Of a stretch of DNA of 64,000 bases, positions 8,884 through 19,383 are shown piece after piece (positions within the stretch are counted from its first letter, which is position 1; each line of letters starts with the position of its first letter). Made by a program: the position numbers and the translations under genes. The DNA is from Luteimonas vadosa (GTDB lineage: Bacteria > Pseudomonadota > Gammaproteobacteria > Xanthomonadales > Xanthomonadaceae): the NCBI RefSeq assembly GCF_039543545.1, contig NZ_BAABJY010000001.1, positions 124,001-188,000 on the forward strand, given 5' to 3'. The notes beneath the pieces are model-generated. The model was given only the letters and a program-made list of their open reading frames with translations, was not told where the DNA came from and did no database searches.

Positions 8884-11800
8884 TCAGCCCACCCAGGCCC
8901 GCGCGTTGCGGAACATCCGCAGCCAGGGTGAATCCTCCGGCCAGTCGGCCGGTGCCCAGCTCAGGTTGATGCGGCGCGGGGTCCGCTCGGGGTGCGGCAT
9001 CATCAGCGTGGCGCGGCCGTCGTCGCTGCACAGGCCGGCGACGGCGTTCTCCGAACCGTTGGGGTTGGCCGGATAGTCCCGTGCCTCGGCACCGTCGCCG
9101 GAGACATAACGCAGCGCGACGCGCGCGGCGTCGCGGTCGGCGTCGCCGTGGAACGTGGCCCTGCCCTCGCCATGCGAGACGGCCACCGGGATCCGCGACC
9201 CCGCCATCCCCGCCAGGAACAGCGACGGCGACTCCACCACCTCCAGCAACCCCAGCCGGGCCTCGAACTGCTCGCTGCGGTTGCGCAGGAACCTCGGCCA
9301 GTGCGCGGCCCCGGGAATGATGTCCTTGAGCTGCGACAGCATCTGGCAGCCGTTGCACACCCCCAGCGTGAAGCTGTCCCCGCGCGAGAAGAATTCCGCG
9401 AATGCCTCTCGCAGGGCCGGCCGCTCCAGGATCGACGTGGCCCAACCGCGGCCGGCGCCGAGCACGTCGCCATAGCTGAAGCCGCCGCAGGCCGCGAGGC
9501 CGGTGAAGCCGTCCAGCGACGCCCGGCCCGAGACCAGGTCGCTCATGTGCACGTCGACGGCATCGAATCCCGCGCGTACGAAGGCCGATGCCATCTCGAC
9601 CTGGCCGTTCACGCCCTGCTCGCGCAGGATCGCCACGCGCGGCTTGTCCTTCAGGTTGAGGTATGGGGCGGCGATGTCTTCGCCGGCATCGAAGCTGAGT
9701 GAGGGCTGCAGCCCCGGCGCGTCGAAGCGGCGCGCGGATTCGCGTTCCTCGTCGGCGCAATCGGGGTTGTCGCGCTGGCGCTGCATGGCGTGGCTCACCG
9801 ACCACCAGGCGTCGAACAGCGCCTCCCATCGCCAGCTGGCCAGGGTCTCGCCCTCGTCGATGACGCGCACCGCCGGGGACGCCGTCGGCCGCGCGATGCG
9901 CTGCGCGCACTCGACCAGGCCGTGACGGGCGACCAGGTCGGCGAATTCCGCGCGGTCCTCGACCGCGATCTGCACCACGGCGCCCAGCTCCTCGTTGAAC
10001 AGCGTGCGGAACACGTCTTCGGCGCGGTCGCCGCCCCAACCGTCGAGCAGGATGTCCAGGCCCAGGCGCGAGCAGAACGCCATCTCGCACAGGGTCGCGA
10101 ACGCGCCGCCATCGGAGCGGTCGTGGTAGGCCAGCAGCATCCCGGCCTCGCGCGCCTCGCGGATGAGTTCGAAGAACCCCCGCAACCGCCGCGGGTCGTC
10201 GAGGTCGGGACATGCGCCGCCGAACGTGCCGTGGCACTGCGCGAGGATCGATCCGCCCAGCCGTTGCTTGCCGGCGCCCAGGCCGATCAGCCACAGCTCC
10301 GTCTCCGGATCGCGCGACAGCAGCGGCGTGAGTTGCTTGCGCACGTCGACCACGCCGGCGAAGGCGCTGACCACCAGCGACACCGGCGACACCGAGCCGT
10401 CCTGTTCGCCGTCCGGGCCGGGCCACTGCGCCTGCATCGACAGCGAATCCTTGCCGACCGGGATGGCCAGGTCCATCTCGGGGCACAGCGCCATGCCGAC
10501 GGCGTGCACCGCATCGAACAGCTTGGCGTCCTCGCCCTCGTGTCCGGCCGCCGCCATCCAGTTGGCGGACAGCTTGATGCGTTGCAGCGTCTCCACGGGC
10601 GCCGCGCACAGGTTGGTGATGGCTTCGCCCACCGCCATGCGCGCGGCGGCGGCGGCGTCGAGCAGCGCCAGCGGCGTCCGCTCGCCGATCGCCATCGCTT
10701 CGCCGGTGAAGCCCTCGAAGCCGGACACGGTGATCGCACAGTCGGCCACCGGCAACTGCCAGGGCCCGACCATCTGGTCGCGCGCGGTCAGCCCGCCGAC
10801 CGTTCGGTCGCCGATGGTGACCAGGAAGCTCTTCGACGCGACGGTGGGATGGGCCAGCACCCGCAAGCCGGCCTGCTGCAGGTCGATCCCGGCGCTGTCC
10901 AGGGCCGGCCAGCGCACGGCTGCCGGATGCCCGGTGTCGCGGTGCATCTTCGGCGCCTTGCCGAACAGCACGTCCATGGGCAGGTGGATCGCCCACTGGC
11001 TTCCATTGGCCTGCGTGCCGCCCGGGGGCGACTCGCCGACCGCGTCGACGGTGGCGCCGTAACCCACGACCAGGACCTCCTCGGCCGTCGCCGTGCCGAC
11101 GACGGCATACGGGCAACGCTCCCGCTCGCAGATGGCGGCGAAATCCTCCAGCCGCTCCCGCGGCACTCCGAGCACGTATCGCTCCTGGGACTCGTTGCAC
11201 CACAACTGCATGGGCGACAGCGAGGGGTCGTCGCTGGGAACGCGGTCCAGGTCGATGACGCCGCCGACGCCGGAGTCGTGGAGCAGCTCGGGGATGGCGT
11301 TCGACAAGCCACCCGCGCCGACGTCGTGGAACCAGAGGATGGGATTGCCGTCCTCGCCCAGCGCCACGCAGCGGTCGATGACTTCCTGGCAGCGGCGCTC
11401 CATCTCCGGGTTGTCGCGCTGCACGCTGGCGAAGTCGAGGTCGGCGCAGCTGTCGCCGGAGGCAACCGAACTCGCGGCGCCGCCACCCAGGCCGATGAGC
11501 ATCGCCGGGCCGCCGAGCACGATCACTGCGTCGCCAGGGGACAGTCGGCGCTTCTCCACCTGCACGCGGTCGATCGCGCCCAGGCCCCCGGCGAGCATGA
11601 TCGGCTTGTCGTAGGCGCGGGTCGGGCCGCCGGGCTCGTCGATCTCGAAGCTGCGGAAATATCCGGCCAGGTTGGGGCGGCCGAATTCGTTGTTGAACGC
11701 CGCGGCGCCCAGGGGTCCCTCGGTCATGATCTCCAGCGCCGGGGCCATGCGCGGATTCAACGCGCGTGGGGTTTCCCAGGGTTGCGGCAGGGCCGGGATG

Positions 11801-12816
11801 CGCAAGTGCGACACCGAGAACCCGCACAGACCCGCCTTGGGCTTGCCGCCGCGGCCGGTCGCGCCCTCGTCCCGGATCTCGCCGCCGGCGCCGGTGGAGG
11901 CGCCCGCGAAGGGGGAGATCGCGGTGGGGTGGTTGTGGGTCTCGACCTTGATGCAGAACGCGCTCTCGGTGGCCGCTTCGGCCCGGTAGGCGCGGCTGCC
12001 CGGATCCGGGCGGAAGCGCCTCGCGGTGTAGCCCTCGACCACCGCGGCATTGTCGCTGTACGCCGACAGGGTGTGCTCGGGCGTGTGCGCATGCGTGCGC
12101 TTGATCATCTTGAACAGCGTCGCCGGGGCGCCGCCGGCTTCCATGGCCTCGCCATCGATGGTCCAGGTGGCGTTGAAGATCTTGTGGCGGCAATGCTCGG
12201 AATTGGCCTGCGCGAACATCATCAGTTCGACGTCGGTGGGATCCCGCCCCAGCTCGCCGTAGCGCTCGCGAAGGTAGGCGATCTCGTCCGCGGCCAGGGC
12301 CAGTCCCAGCCGGGCGTTGGCCTCGTCCAGTGCGGACAGCGGGATACGTTCGAGGGTGCCGCGCGCCGGCGTGGCGAACAGCGCGCCGGCCTGGCCGTGG
12401 CTGGCGAGCAGGGACTGCGTCATCGGATCGTGCAGGACCAATGCCACCGCCCCCTGCGCATCCGCGTCGGCCGGCCAGCCGACGAGGTCCAGCCGCATCC
12501 CGCGCTCGACGCGCCGGATCGGCAGGCCGGCGGCATGCAGCAGCTCGGTGGCCTTGCTGGCCCAAGGGGAAATCGTGCCCAGGCGGGGCGAGACGAATCG
12601 CGACACCGCGCCGGTCTCCAGCGGCGCTTGATCCGCGCCCGCCTGGAGGATGCGGTGCAGGACGTCGCGGTCGGGCTCGGCACCCGGCGCCAACTCGACC
12701 CAGTAGACGTGCCACGCACCGAGGACGCGCATTCCGGGGGAGTGCGCCTGGAGGCGGGATTCGAGCCGTTCGCGGCGGAACGGCGACAGGGCCGGTTGGC
12801 CCTCGAGAACGATCAT
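8884..12816 (-). CDS. purL: Phosphoribosylformylglycinamidine synthase PurL
   Basis: Catalyses the fourth step of purine biosynthesis: FGAR plus glutamine plus ATP to FGAM. The 1310-residue product is the long single-chain gammaproteobacterial form. It has an N-terminal FGAR-AT linker domain, two PurM-like synthase domains (for example KVETHNHPTAISPFAGA and GGLSNAIPELLHDSG) and a C-terminal class I glutaminase with nucleophile Cys near residue 1155 in LGVCNGCQMLSQL, completed by PHPER near the end. The gene is single, flanked by dsbC upstream and by a convergent gene. A TAGAAT -10-like box lies 29 bases before the start codon. Confidence 0.98.
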   Translation of the reverse strand: MIVLEGQPALSPFRRERLESRLQAHSPGMRVLGAWHVYWVELAPGAEPDRDVLHRILQAGADQAPLETGAVSRFVSPRLGTISPWASKATELLHAAGLPIRRVERGMRLDLVGWPADADAQGAVALVLHDPMTQSLLASHGQAGALFATPARGTLERIPLSALDEANARLGLALAADEIAYLRERYGELGRDPTDVELMMFAQANSEHCRHKIFNATWTIDGEAMEAGGAPATLFKMIKRTHAHTPEHTLSAYSDNAAVVEGYTARRFRPDPGSRAYRAEAATESAFCIKVETHNHPTAISPFAGASTGAGGEIRDEGATGRGGKPKAGLCGFSVSHLRIPALPQPWETPRALNPRMAPALEIMTEGPLGAAAFNNEFGRPNLAGYFRSFEIDEPGGPTRAYDKPIMLAGGLGAIDRVQVEKRRLSPGDAVIVLGGPAMLIGLGGGAASSVASGDSCADLDFASVQRDNPEMERRCQEVIDRCVALGEDGNPILWFHDVGAGGLSNAIPELLHDSGVGGVIDLDRVPSDDPSLSPMQLWCNESQERYVLGVPRERLEDFAAICERERCPYAVVGTATAEEVLVVGYGATVDAVGESPPGGTQANGSQWAIHLPMDVLFGKAPKMHRDTGHPAAVRWPALDSAGIDLQQAGLRVLAHPTVASKSFLVTIGDRTVGGLTARDQMVGPWQLPVADCAITVSGFEGFTGEAMAIGERTPLALLDAAAAARMAVGEAITNLCAAPVETLQRIKLSANWMAAAGHEGEDAKLFDAVHAVGMALCPEMDLAIPVGKDSLSMQAQWPGPDGEQDGSVSPVSLVVSAFAGVVDVRKQLTPLLSRDPETELWLIGLGAGKQRLGGSILAQCHGTFGGACPDLDDPRRLRGFFELIREAREAGMLLAYHDRSDGGAFATLCEMAFCSRLGLDILLDGWGGDRAEDVFRTLFNEELGAVVQIAVEDRAEFADLVARHGLVECAQRIARPTASPAVRVIDEGETLASWRWEALFDAWWSVSHAMQRQRDNPDCADEERESARRFDAPGLQPSLSFDAGEDIAAPYLNLKDKPRVAILREQGVNGQVEMASAFVRAGFDAVDVHMSDLVSGRASLDGFTGLAACGGFSYGDVLGAGRGWATSILERPALREAFAEFFSRGDSFTLGVCNGCQMLSQLKDIIPGAAHWPRFLRNRSEQFEARLGLLEVVESPSLFLAGMAGSRIPVAVSHGEGRATFHGDADRDAARVALRYVSGDGAEARDYPANPNGSENAVAGLCSDDGRATLMMPHPERTPRRINLSWAPADWPEDSPWLRMFRNARAWVG

Positions 12817-12844
12817 TCCGGATCGACCGTGGAGCGGGCTGGGT

Positions 12845-12850
12845 ATTCTA
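12845..12850 (-). promoter_or_regulatory. -10-like box upstream of purL
   Basis: TAGAAT on the minus strand, 28 bases before the purL ATG. It stands out in a very GC-rich gap, but no convincing -35 is found 16-18 bases upstream. Confidence 0.4.
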
Positions 12851-12888
12851 GCGAAGCCGGCAGGCCGCCGGCGGGGACGCGGTGCCGG

Positions 12889-13734
12889 TCAGTGCCCGCC
12901 CGCCACCGCGGCCCCGGGTCCGGCCTCGCCTTCCGCGGCGAGCTTGTCGAGTGCGGCGCGCAGCGCCTCGGGGGGCATGTAGCCAGGCATCTGCACGCCC
13001 GATTCGGTGATGATCATCGGCGTTCCCGTCAGGCCGGCGCGCTGGCCGATCTCGTATTGCATGCGGACCGGGTTCTTGCACTGCTTGGCGACGACCTTGC
13101 GGTCGTTCTTGGCGTCGGTCAGCGCCTTGCGCCGATCCTGCGAGCACCAAACCGCCTCCATCTTCTTGAAGTCCTCGCTGGCCACGCCCATGCGCGGGAA
13201 TGCCAGGTACTCCACGGCGATGCCCTGCTTGTTGTACTCGGCGATCTCCTGGTGCAGCTTGCGGCAGTAGCTGCACCCGACGTCGGTGAACACCGCCACC
13301 GTGTATTTCGGGCTTGGCGGGGCGAAGATGATCCGGTCCTTCGTGGGCACGGTGTCGAGCAGCTCCCGGCGCACGACCGACAACCCGACCTGGCTCAGGT
13401 CCTTCTTGTCCTTGACGTCGTACAGCGTGCCCTGGACGAGATAGCGGCCATCGTCGCTGACGTACAGCACCTGACCACCCACCACGACCTCGCGGAACCC
13501 GGGCAAGGGGGCCGCGGCGATGCGGTCGACCTTGATCTCCTCGTTGATCGTGCGGATCGCGGCCAGCGCGCGGGCATCCGGCGTACCCGCCTCGACCGCC
13601 GGCGCATCGGCGGACGTGGCGGGCGTCGTGCCCTTGCCACCGTTCGCACGCTCCGGCGCGGGCGACTGGGCGCACGCGGACAGGCTGGCGACGCCAAGCA
13701 ACAGGGACAAGCAATAAGGGAGGCTGGATTTCAT
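12889..13734 (-). CDS. dsbC: Thiol:disulfide isomerase DsbC
   Basis: Periplasmic disulfide isomerase and reductase that corrects wrong disulfides in exported proteins. The product of 281 residues has an N-terminal dimerisation domain (about 60-125) and a thioredoxin-like catalytic domain with the active site FTDVGCSYCRKLH near residue 152, plus the cis-proline loop GLTGTPMIIT. The N-terminus MKSSLPYCLSLLLGVASLSAC contains a plausible lipobox (SLSAC), so this DsbC may be a lipoprotein rather than soluble, which is unlike the Escherichia coli enzyme. It lies 130 bases downstream of xerD, the same xerD-dsbC order as in enterobacteria. Confidence 0.95.
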   Translation of the reverse strand: MKSSLPYCLSLLLGVASLSACAQSPAPERANGGKGTTPATSADAPAVEAGTPDARALAAIRTINEEIKVDRIAAAPLPGFREVVVGGQVLYVSDDGRYLVQGTLYDVKDKKDLSQVGLSVVRRELLDTVPTKDRIIFAPPSPKYTVAVFTDVGCSYCRKLHQEIAEYNKQGIAVEYLAFPRMGVASEDFKKMEAVWCSQDRRKALTDAKNDRKVVAKQCKNPVRMQYEIGQRAGLTGTPMIITESGVQMPGYMPPEALRAALDKLAAEGEAGPGAAVAGGH

Positions 13735-13864
13735 CTGGGATTCCGGTTCGATGGGCGGCGTTGGACTCGCCGGGCCGCGCAGGGTTCCGGCAAATTGTCG
13801 CACGGGTCCCCGAAACCGCGGCCCGTCCGTCCGGCGATCGCGGCCGCGCCTCGGATCAACCCGG

Positions 13865-14818
13865 CTAGCCGCGCGGGTGGTGCCGGGCATGCAGCCGCTT
13901 GAGCTGCTCGCGGGCGACCAGGGTGTAGATCTGCGTGGTCGACAGGGAACTGTGGCCGAGCAGCATCTGCAGCACCCGCAGGTCGGCGCCGTGGTTGAGC
14001 AGGTGGGTGGCGAAGCTGTGCCGCAGCCCGTGCGGGCTGATCCGCGCCGGGTCGATGCCTGCCGCGGCCGCATGTCGCTTGACCAGCCCCCAGAACGCCT
14101 GCCGGGTCAGCGCTTCGCCCTTCGCGCCCAGGAACAGCGTGGCATGGGCACGCTTGCCGGCCAGCGCGGGGCGCGACTGCTGCAGGTAACGCTCAAGCCA
14201 GTGTTGCGCCTCCTCGCCCAGGGGCACGAGCCGCTCCTTGCCGCCCTTGCCGCTGACCCGCAGCACGCCCTGTCGCAGGTTCACGGCCGTGGCCGCCAGG
14301 CCGACCAGCTCGCTGACACGCAGGCCACAGGCGTACATCAGTTCCAGCATGGCGCGATCGCGCAACCCCAAGGGCGCGGCCACGTCCGGGGCCGCCAGCA
14401 GGGCATCGACCTGGCTTTCCGCCAGCGCCTTGGGCAGGGACCGGGGCAACTTGGGCGGGTCGAGCAGTGCCGTCGGGTCGTCCTGGCGCGCCCCACGGCG
14501 CAGGCGATGCGCATAGAAGGCACGCAGCGCCGACAGCAGCCGCGCGTTGCTGCGCGGCGAATAGCCTTGGCGTGCGCGCCAGGACAGGTAGTCGAACAGC
14601 GCTGCCCTGCCCGCGTCGGCGATCGCGCCATCGCGGCCGTCGTGCCAACGCGCGAATCCCTCCAGGTCGCGCCGGTATCCGTCGAGCGTCTGGCGCGCCA
14701 GGCCGGACTCCGACCACAGCGCATCGACGAAGGCGTGGATCGCCCCGGCATCGACATCGCGCAACGGCGGCAACCGCATCGCCTGCTGGCGGCGTTCGGC
14801 GGGCGTGGTCGGGGCCAT
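13865..14818 (-). CDS. xerD: Tyrosine site-specific recombinase XerD
   Basis: Resolves chromosome dimers with XerC at dif. The 317-residue protein has the SAM-like core-binding N-terminal domain (about 25-110) and the tyrosine recombinase catalytic domain. Visible catalytic residues are Arg in CGLRVSELVGL (about 167), Lys in VSGKGGKERLVPLG, HGLRHSFATHLL, the His of LLGHSSLSTTQIY and the nucleophile Tyr in TQIYTLV (about 296). It is a housekeeping gene, not a mobile-element integrase, judging by context (dsbC downstream) and by length. A -10-like TAAGCT lies six bases before the ATG, with no room for a ribosome binding site. Confidence 0.95.
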   Translation of the reverse strand: MAPTTPAERRQQAMRLPPLRDVDAGAIHAFVDALWSESGLARQTLDGYRRDLEGFARWHDGRDGAIADAGRAALFDYLSWRARQGYSPRSNARLLSALRAFYAHRLRRGARQDDPTALLDPPKLPRSLPKALAESQVDALLAAPDVAAPLGLRDRAMLELMYACGLRVSELVGLAATAVNLRQGVLRVSGKGGKERLVPLGEEAQHWLERYLQQSRPALAGKRAHATLFLGAKGEALTRQAFWGLVKRHAAAAGIDPARISPHGLRHSFATHLLNHGADLRVLQMLLGHSSLSTTQIYTLVAREQLKRLHARHHPRG

Positions 14819-14824
14819 GCATCC

Positions 14825-14830
14825 AGCTTA
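14825..14830 (-). promoter_or_regulatory. -10-like box immediately before xerD, possible leaderless start
   Basis: TAAGCT on the minus strand, followed by exactly six bases and the xerD ATG. Transcription would begin at about the A of the start codon. No Shine-Dalgarno sequence is present. The pattern mirrors the divergent RDD gene. Confidence 0.45.
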
Positions 14831-14851
14831 ACCAGCGAGGGAAGGCGCCGC

Positions 14852-14857
14852 TATGCT
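14852..14857 (+). promoter_or_regulatory. -10-like box immediately before the RDD gene, possible leaderless start
   Basis: TATGCT, then six bases (GTGGCC), then ATG at 14864. The spacing is what a leaderless mRNA needs. It faces the equivalent xerD box inside a 45-base divergent gap. Confidence 0.45.
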
Positions 14858-14863
14858 GTGGCC

Positions 14864-15361
14864 ATGGCCCAGCGCGCCCCGGATTCCGCCCCAGACCGTC
14901 CCGATGGCGAAGCCGAGGCCGCGCCCGCCCTGGTCGGCTGGCGGCTGCTGGCGCTGTTCTACGACCTGTGGCCGGCCGCGGCACTGTGGTTCCTGCTCTC
15001 CTTCCTCTTCAGCCTGGCCTACGCTGCGTCAGGCCACGACATGCACGAGAACATCGCGCCGTTCAGCGCCCTGCAATGGCTGCTCTGGGCGAGCTGCTGG
15101 CTGGCCAGCGGCGCCTATGCCGTGGTGAGCTGGCGACGCGGCGGCCAGACGCTGGGGATGCGGCCGTGGCGGCTGCGCGTCACCACCCCGGACGGTGGCG
15201 TGCCGACGCCCGGGGCGCTGTGGCTCCGGTACGTGATCGGCACGGTGTCCCTGCTCGCCGCCGGCCTCGGGTTCTGGTGGGCGTGGCTCGACCGCGACCG
15301 CCTGGCGTGGCACGACCGTGGCAGCGGGACCCGGCTGGTGCGGGAGGCGAAGGCTGGTTGA
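14864..15361 (+). CDS. RDD-family inner-membrane protein
   Basis: A 165-residue membrane protein of the RDD family, whose members are small multi-pass proteins of mostly unknown transport function. Three hydrophobic segments are visible: ALFYDLWPAAALWFLLSFLF, ALQWLLWASCWLASGAYAVV and WLRYVIGTVSLLAAGLGFWW. Between them is the RDD signature GGQTLGMRPWRLRV and, near the end, WAWLDRDRLAWHDRGSGT, both typical of the family. It is divergent from xerD and convergent with lptG. The short gap to lptG includes a weak hairpin (CAGGTG at 15409-15414 with CACCTG at 15423-15428). Confidence 0.85.
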   Translation: MAQRAPDSAPDRPDGEAEAAPALVGWRLLALFYDLWPAAALWFLLSFLFSLAYAASGHDMHENIAPFSALQWLLWASCWLASGAYAVVSWRRGGQTLGMRPWRLRVTTPDGGVPTPGALWLRYVIGTVSLLAAGLGFWWAWLDRDRLAWHDRGSGTRLVREAKAG

Positions 15362-15442
15362 GGCTGCCGCATGGCGCCAACCGGCAGCTCCCCGCCTCCC
15401 GAACGCCGCAGGTGCCCTTGGACACCTGATTCCCGCGTTCGC

Positions 15443-16555
15443 TTACCCGCTTCGCTTGCGGAACAGCATCCAGGAGATCGACAGCATCAACAGCGGCGGC
15501 ACCGCGTAGGCCATGCGGTAGTCGAACTTGTACACCGCCGCCAGCCGCACCACCTGGTTCTGCAACAGCCAGAAGCCGAGCGCGAACACGATGCCGATGA
15601 ACAGGCGGCGCCCCAGTCCTCCGCTGCGCAGGGAGCCGAACGCGAATGGCATCGCCGCCAGGCACAGTGCCAGCACGTTGAGCGGGTAGAACCAGCGGCC
15701 CCAGTAATGCTCCTCGAATTCGCTGGCGTCCAGGTTGTTGCGCCGGCGGTAGTCGATGCCGCTGCTCAGATCCTCCGCCGTCATGTATCGCGGGTTCCAG
15801 ACGCTGCGGGCGTTGGCGGCCAGCGCGGCGGCGTCCAGTTGCGAGTCCCACTGCTCCTCCATGACCTCGGTCCGGGTGACGGCACGCGGGTCGAAGTAGG
15901 TGCGCTTCACGTCGCGAAGCCGCCAGCCGCCTTCGCTGCGGTGTTCCGCGATGCCGGCGTTGGCGATCGATTCGAGGCGGCCCTCCTCGTCGAACTCGAA
16001 CAGGCGGACGTCATTGAGCTCCAGCCACGTGTCGTCGCCTTCGGCGCGTTCGCGACCGGACTGCGCGTTGAGGAAGATGTCGCCCTCGCGCGCCCAGAGG
16101 CCGGAGTACTGCGCCACGATCATGTCCTTGGAGCGGGCCGCGGCGCGCAGGCTGTCGGCGCTGCGCTGGGCCATGGGTCCGAGCGTCTCGCCGTTGACCA
16201 TCATCAAGCCGGTCAACAGCAGCAGCGGCGCCGCCACGGAGACGCTGAGCCGGCGCCGCGACAGCCCCAGCGCGCGCATGGCCGTCAACTCGGAACTGGC
16301 GGCGAGCTGGCCCAGACCGAGCAGGGTGCCGATCACCGCCGCGGTGGGAAACATGGTGTAGGCCCGCCGCGGCACGGTGTAGCTGACGTAGGTGACGGCA
16401 CTGAGGAACCCGTAGTTCCCCTGCCCCACCTTGCCGAGCTGGTCGGCCAGCGCGAGCACGGCGTCGAGGCCGACCAGCACGAACCAGGTCAGCACCACGG
16501 TCCCGAACACGACGCGCGCCGCGTACGTGTCGTGGATCTTGGGAAACGGCTTCAT
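15443..16555 (-). CDS. lptG: LPS export ABC transporter permease LptG
   Basis: Inner-membrane permease that, with LptF and LptB, extracts LPS and passes it to LptC and the periplasmic bridge. The 370-residue product has the YjgP/YjgQ layout: membrane segments near residues 12-35, 62-85 and 100-120, a large periplasmic beta-jellyroll region (about 140-265), then three more segments (VLALCLAAMPFAFG to ISWMLFRKRSG). The start ATG at 16555 overlaps the lptF stop by four bases (ATGA), showing coupled translation. The ATPase LptB is not in the window, as is usual. It supplies the export path for the LPS whose O-antigen genes are at 49-62 kb. Confidence 0.96.
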   Translation of the reverse strand: MKPFPKIHDTYAARVVFGTVVLTWFVLVGLDAVLALADQLGKVGQGNYGFLSAVTYVSYTVPRRAYTMFPTAAVIGTLLGLGQLAASSELTAMRALGLSRRRLSVSVAAPLLLLTGLMMVNGETLGPMAQRSADSLRAAARSKDMIVAQYSGLWAREGDIFLNAQSGRERAEGDDTWLELNDVRLFEFDEEGRLESIANAGIAEHRSEGGWRLRDVKRTYFDPRAVTRTEVMEEQWDSQLDAAALAANARSVWNPRYMTAEDLSSGIDYRRRNNLDASEFEEHYWGRWFYPLNVLALCLAAMPFAFGSLRSGGLGRRLFIGIVFALGFWLLQNQVVRLAAVYKFDYRMAYAVPPLLMLSISWMLFRKRSG

Positions 16556-17640
16556 CGGCCGACCCTCGTCACGAACCGCGGCGCCTTGATGCGCCCGTCG
16601 CCGAAGTAGATCCAGGCCGCGACCGCGAGCAGCGGAAGCACCAGCCACCACAATCCGAGCGCCTGCGGCACCACGCCCTTGGACACCCATTCGGTGCCCA
16701 GCAAGGTGAAGTTCATCGCCACGATGTAGGCGAGGAAGCCGACCAGCACACGCCCGTAGCGCGCCTGCCGGGGCGGGCTACGCGCCAACGGCACCGCCAG
16801 CAGCGCGAAGGCCAGGGCCAGCAGCGGTGGCGCCAGCCGGAAGTGCAGCTGCGCAACTGCCTCGCGGCGCGGATCGCCGAGCAAGTCCAGGGTCGAGGCG
16901 AGCTCCGGGTCGTCCTCGAGCGCCTTCTCCTCGCCATCCGGCAAACGCAGTTCGTTGCTCTTGTAACGCATCAACCGGAAATCCAGGCCAGCGCCCAGCG
17001 GCCCCTCGACCCTGAAGCCCTGGTCGAGCGTGAGGTAGCGCTCGGTGCCGTCGACATCCAGCCGGCCGGTACGTGCCGTGGTGACGTCCATGCGGTCGTC
17101 CTGCTGGCGGTAGACAAAGACCCGCGCGAGGCCCGAACCGTCGTTGGACATGCCGCCGACGTAGACCACCCCGCCGCCGGGCAGCTCCGTGAAGCGTCCC
17201 GGTTCCAGCCCCGCCAGCAGCAGGTTGCGGTTGCCCTCGTCGATCATCTGCTGCGAGAACTGCCGGGCCCACGGTCCCAGCCACAGCGAGACCACCGCGA
17301 TCGCCACCACCATGGGGGCGGCGAGCAACAGCAAGGGGCGCAGCAGGCGGCGCGGACCGACGCCGATCGACATCAGCACCGGCATCTCGGCATCGCGGTA
17401 TAGGCGGCCCACCGACAGCATCAGCCCCAGCATCAAGGCCAGCGGGAGGATCAGCGGCAGGTAGTTGAGGACCTGCAGGCCCAGCTGGGAGAGCATCATG
17501 CCCGCCGGGACGCGGCCGCGCGCGATGTTCCCCAGCACGTCGGCAAACACGCCGCCCAGGCTGACGATCATGAGGATCACCAGCGTCGCGAACGTGGATT
17601 CGGCGAACTCGCGGAACAAATAACGGTCGAGCTTCGGCAT
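16552..17640 (-). CDS. lptF: LPS export ABC transporter permease LptF
   Basis: Partner permease of LptG. The 362-residue protein begins MPKLDRYLFREFAESTFATL, typical of LptF, and has six membrane segments with a periplasmic jellyroll domain between the third and fourth. The chosen ATG at 17640 has AAGG upstream; the frame opens about 20 codons earlier, but those codons do not look like protein. It is divergent from pepA, with a shared 130-base promoter region. Confidence 0.96.
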   Translation of the reverse strand: MPKLDRYLFREFAESTFATLVILMIVSLGGVFADVLGNIARGRVPAGMMLSQLGLQVLNYLPLILPLALMLGLMLSVGRLYRDAEMPVLMSIGVGPRRLLRPLLLLAAPMVVAIAVVSLWLGPWARQFSQQMIDEGNRNLLLAGLEPGRFTELPGGGVVYVGGMSNDGSGLARVFVYRQQDDRMDVTTARTGRLDVDGTERYLTLDQGFRVEGPLGAGLDFRLMRYKSNELRLPDGEEKALEDDPELASTLDLLGDPRREAVAQLHFRLAPPLLALAFALLAVPLARSPPRQARYGRVLVGFLAYIVAMNFTLLGTEWVSKGVVPQALGLWWLVLPLLAVAAWIYFGDGRIKAPRFVTRVGR

Positions 17641-17770
17641 CCGGGAGCCTTGCTTTAGAATGGGGGGTTCACTCATCCCGCGCATCGGTCGCGCCGGCAC
17701 GCTGGCGCCAGCGGCGTCCTGCCGCAGTCTGAACGACCGATTGTAAGGAACACTTCACGGAATCTCGTTG

Positions 17771-19261
<1,491 letters not shown>

Positions 19262-19269
19262 GGGATCCG

Positions 19270-19313
19270 CGGAGGAACATCGGCCCCGGTCGACTCCGCG
19301 CCCGGTTCCTCCG
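19270..19313 (+). other. Hairpin between pepA and holC
   Basis: CGGAGGAAC at 19270-19278 pairs perfectly with GTTCCTCCG at 19305-19313, with a 26-base GC-rich loop. There is no T-run, so it may be a processing or attenuating structure rather than a full terminator. It lies nine bases after the pepA stop. Confidence 0.4.
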
Positions 19314-19383
19314 TGCTGGCCTACATGCCCCCGCGAGAACCGCTGCGCCGATACCTTTCCGTCCCGACTGCTGAATCGCCTGG

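Noticed and set aside
9790..13902. A very long open frame (over 1300 codons) on the plus strand across purL
   Set aside because: It is antisense to purL, whose protein has all family motifs. High GC removes stop codons on the opposite strand, and the antisense product (His/Arg/Gly-rich) has no domain.
13865..14818. Tyrosine recombinase as a mobile-element integrase
   Set aside because: Length, motifs and the xerD-dsbC context indicate the housekeeping XerD; no att repeats or phage genes are nearby.
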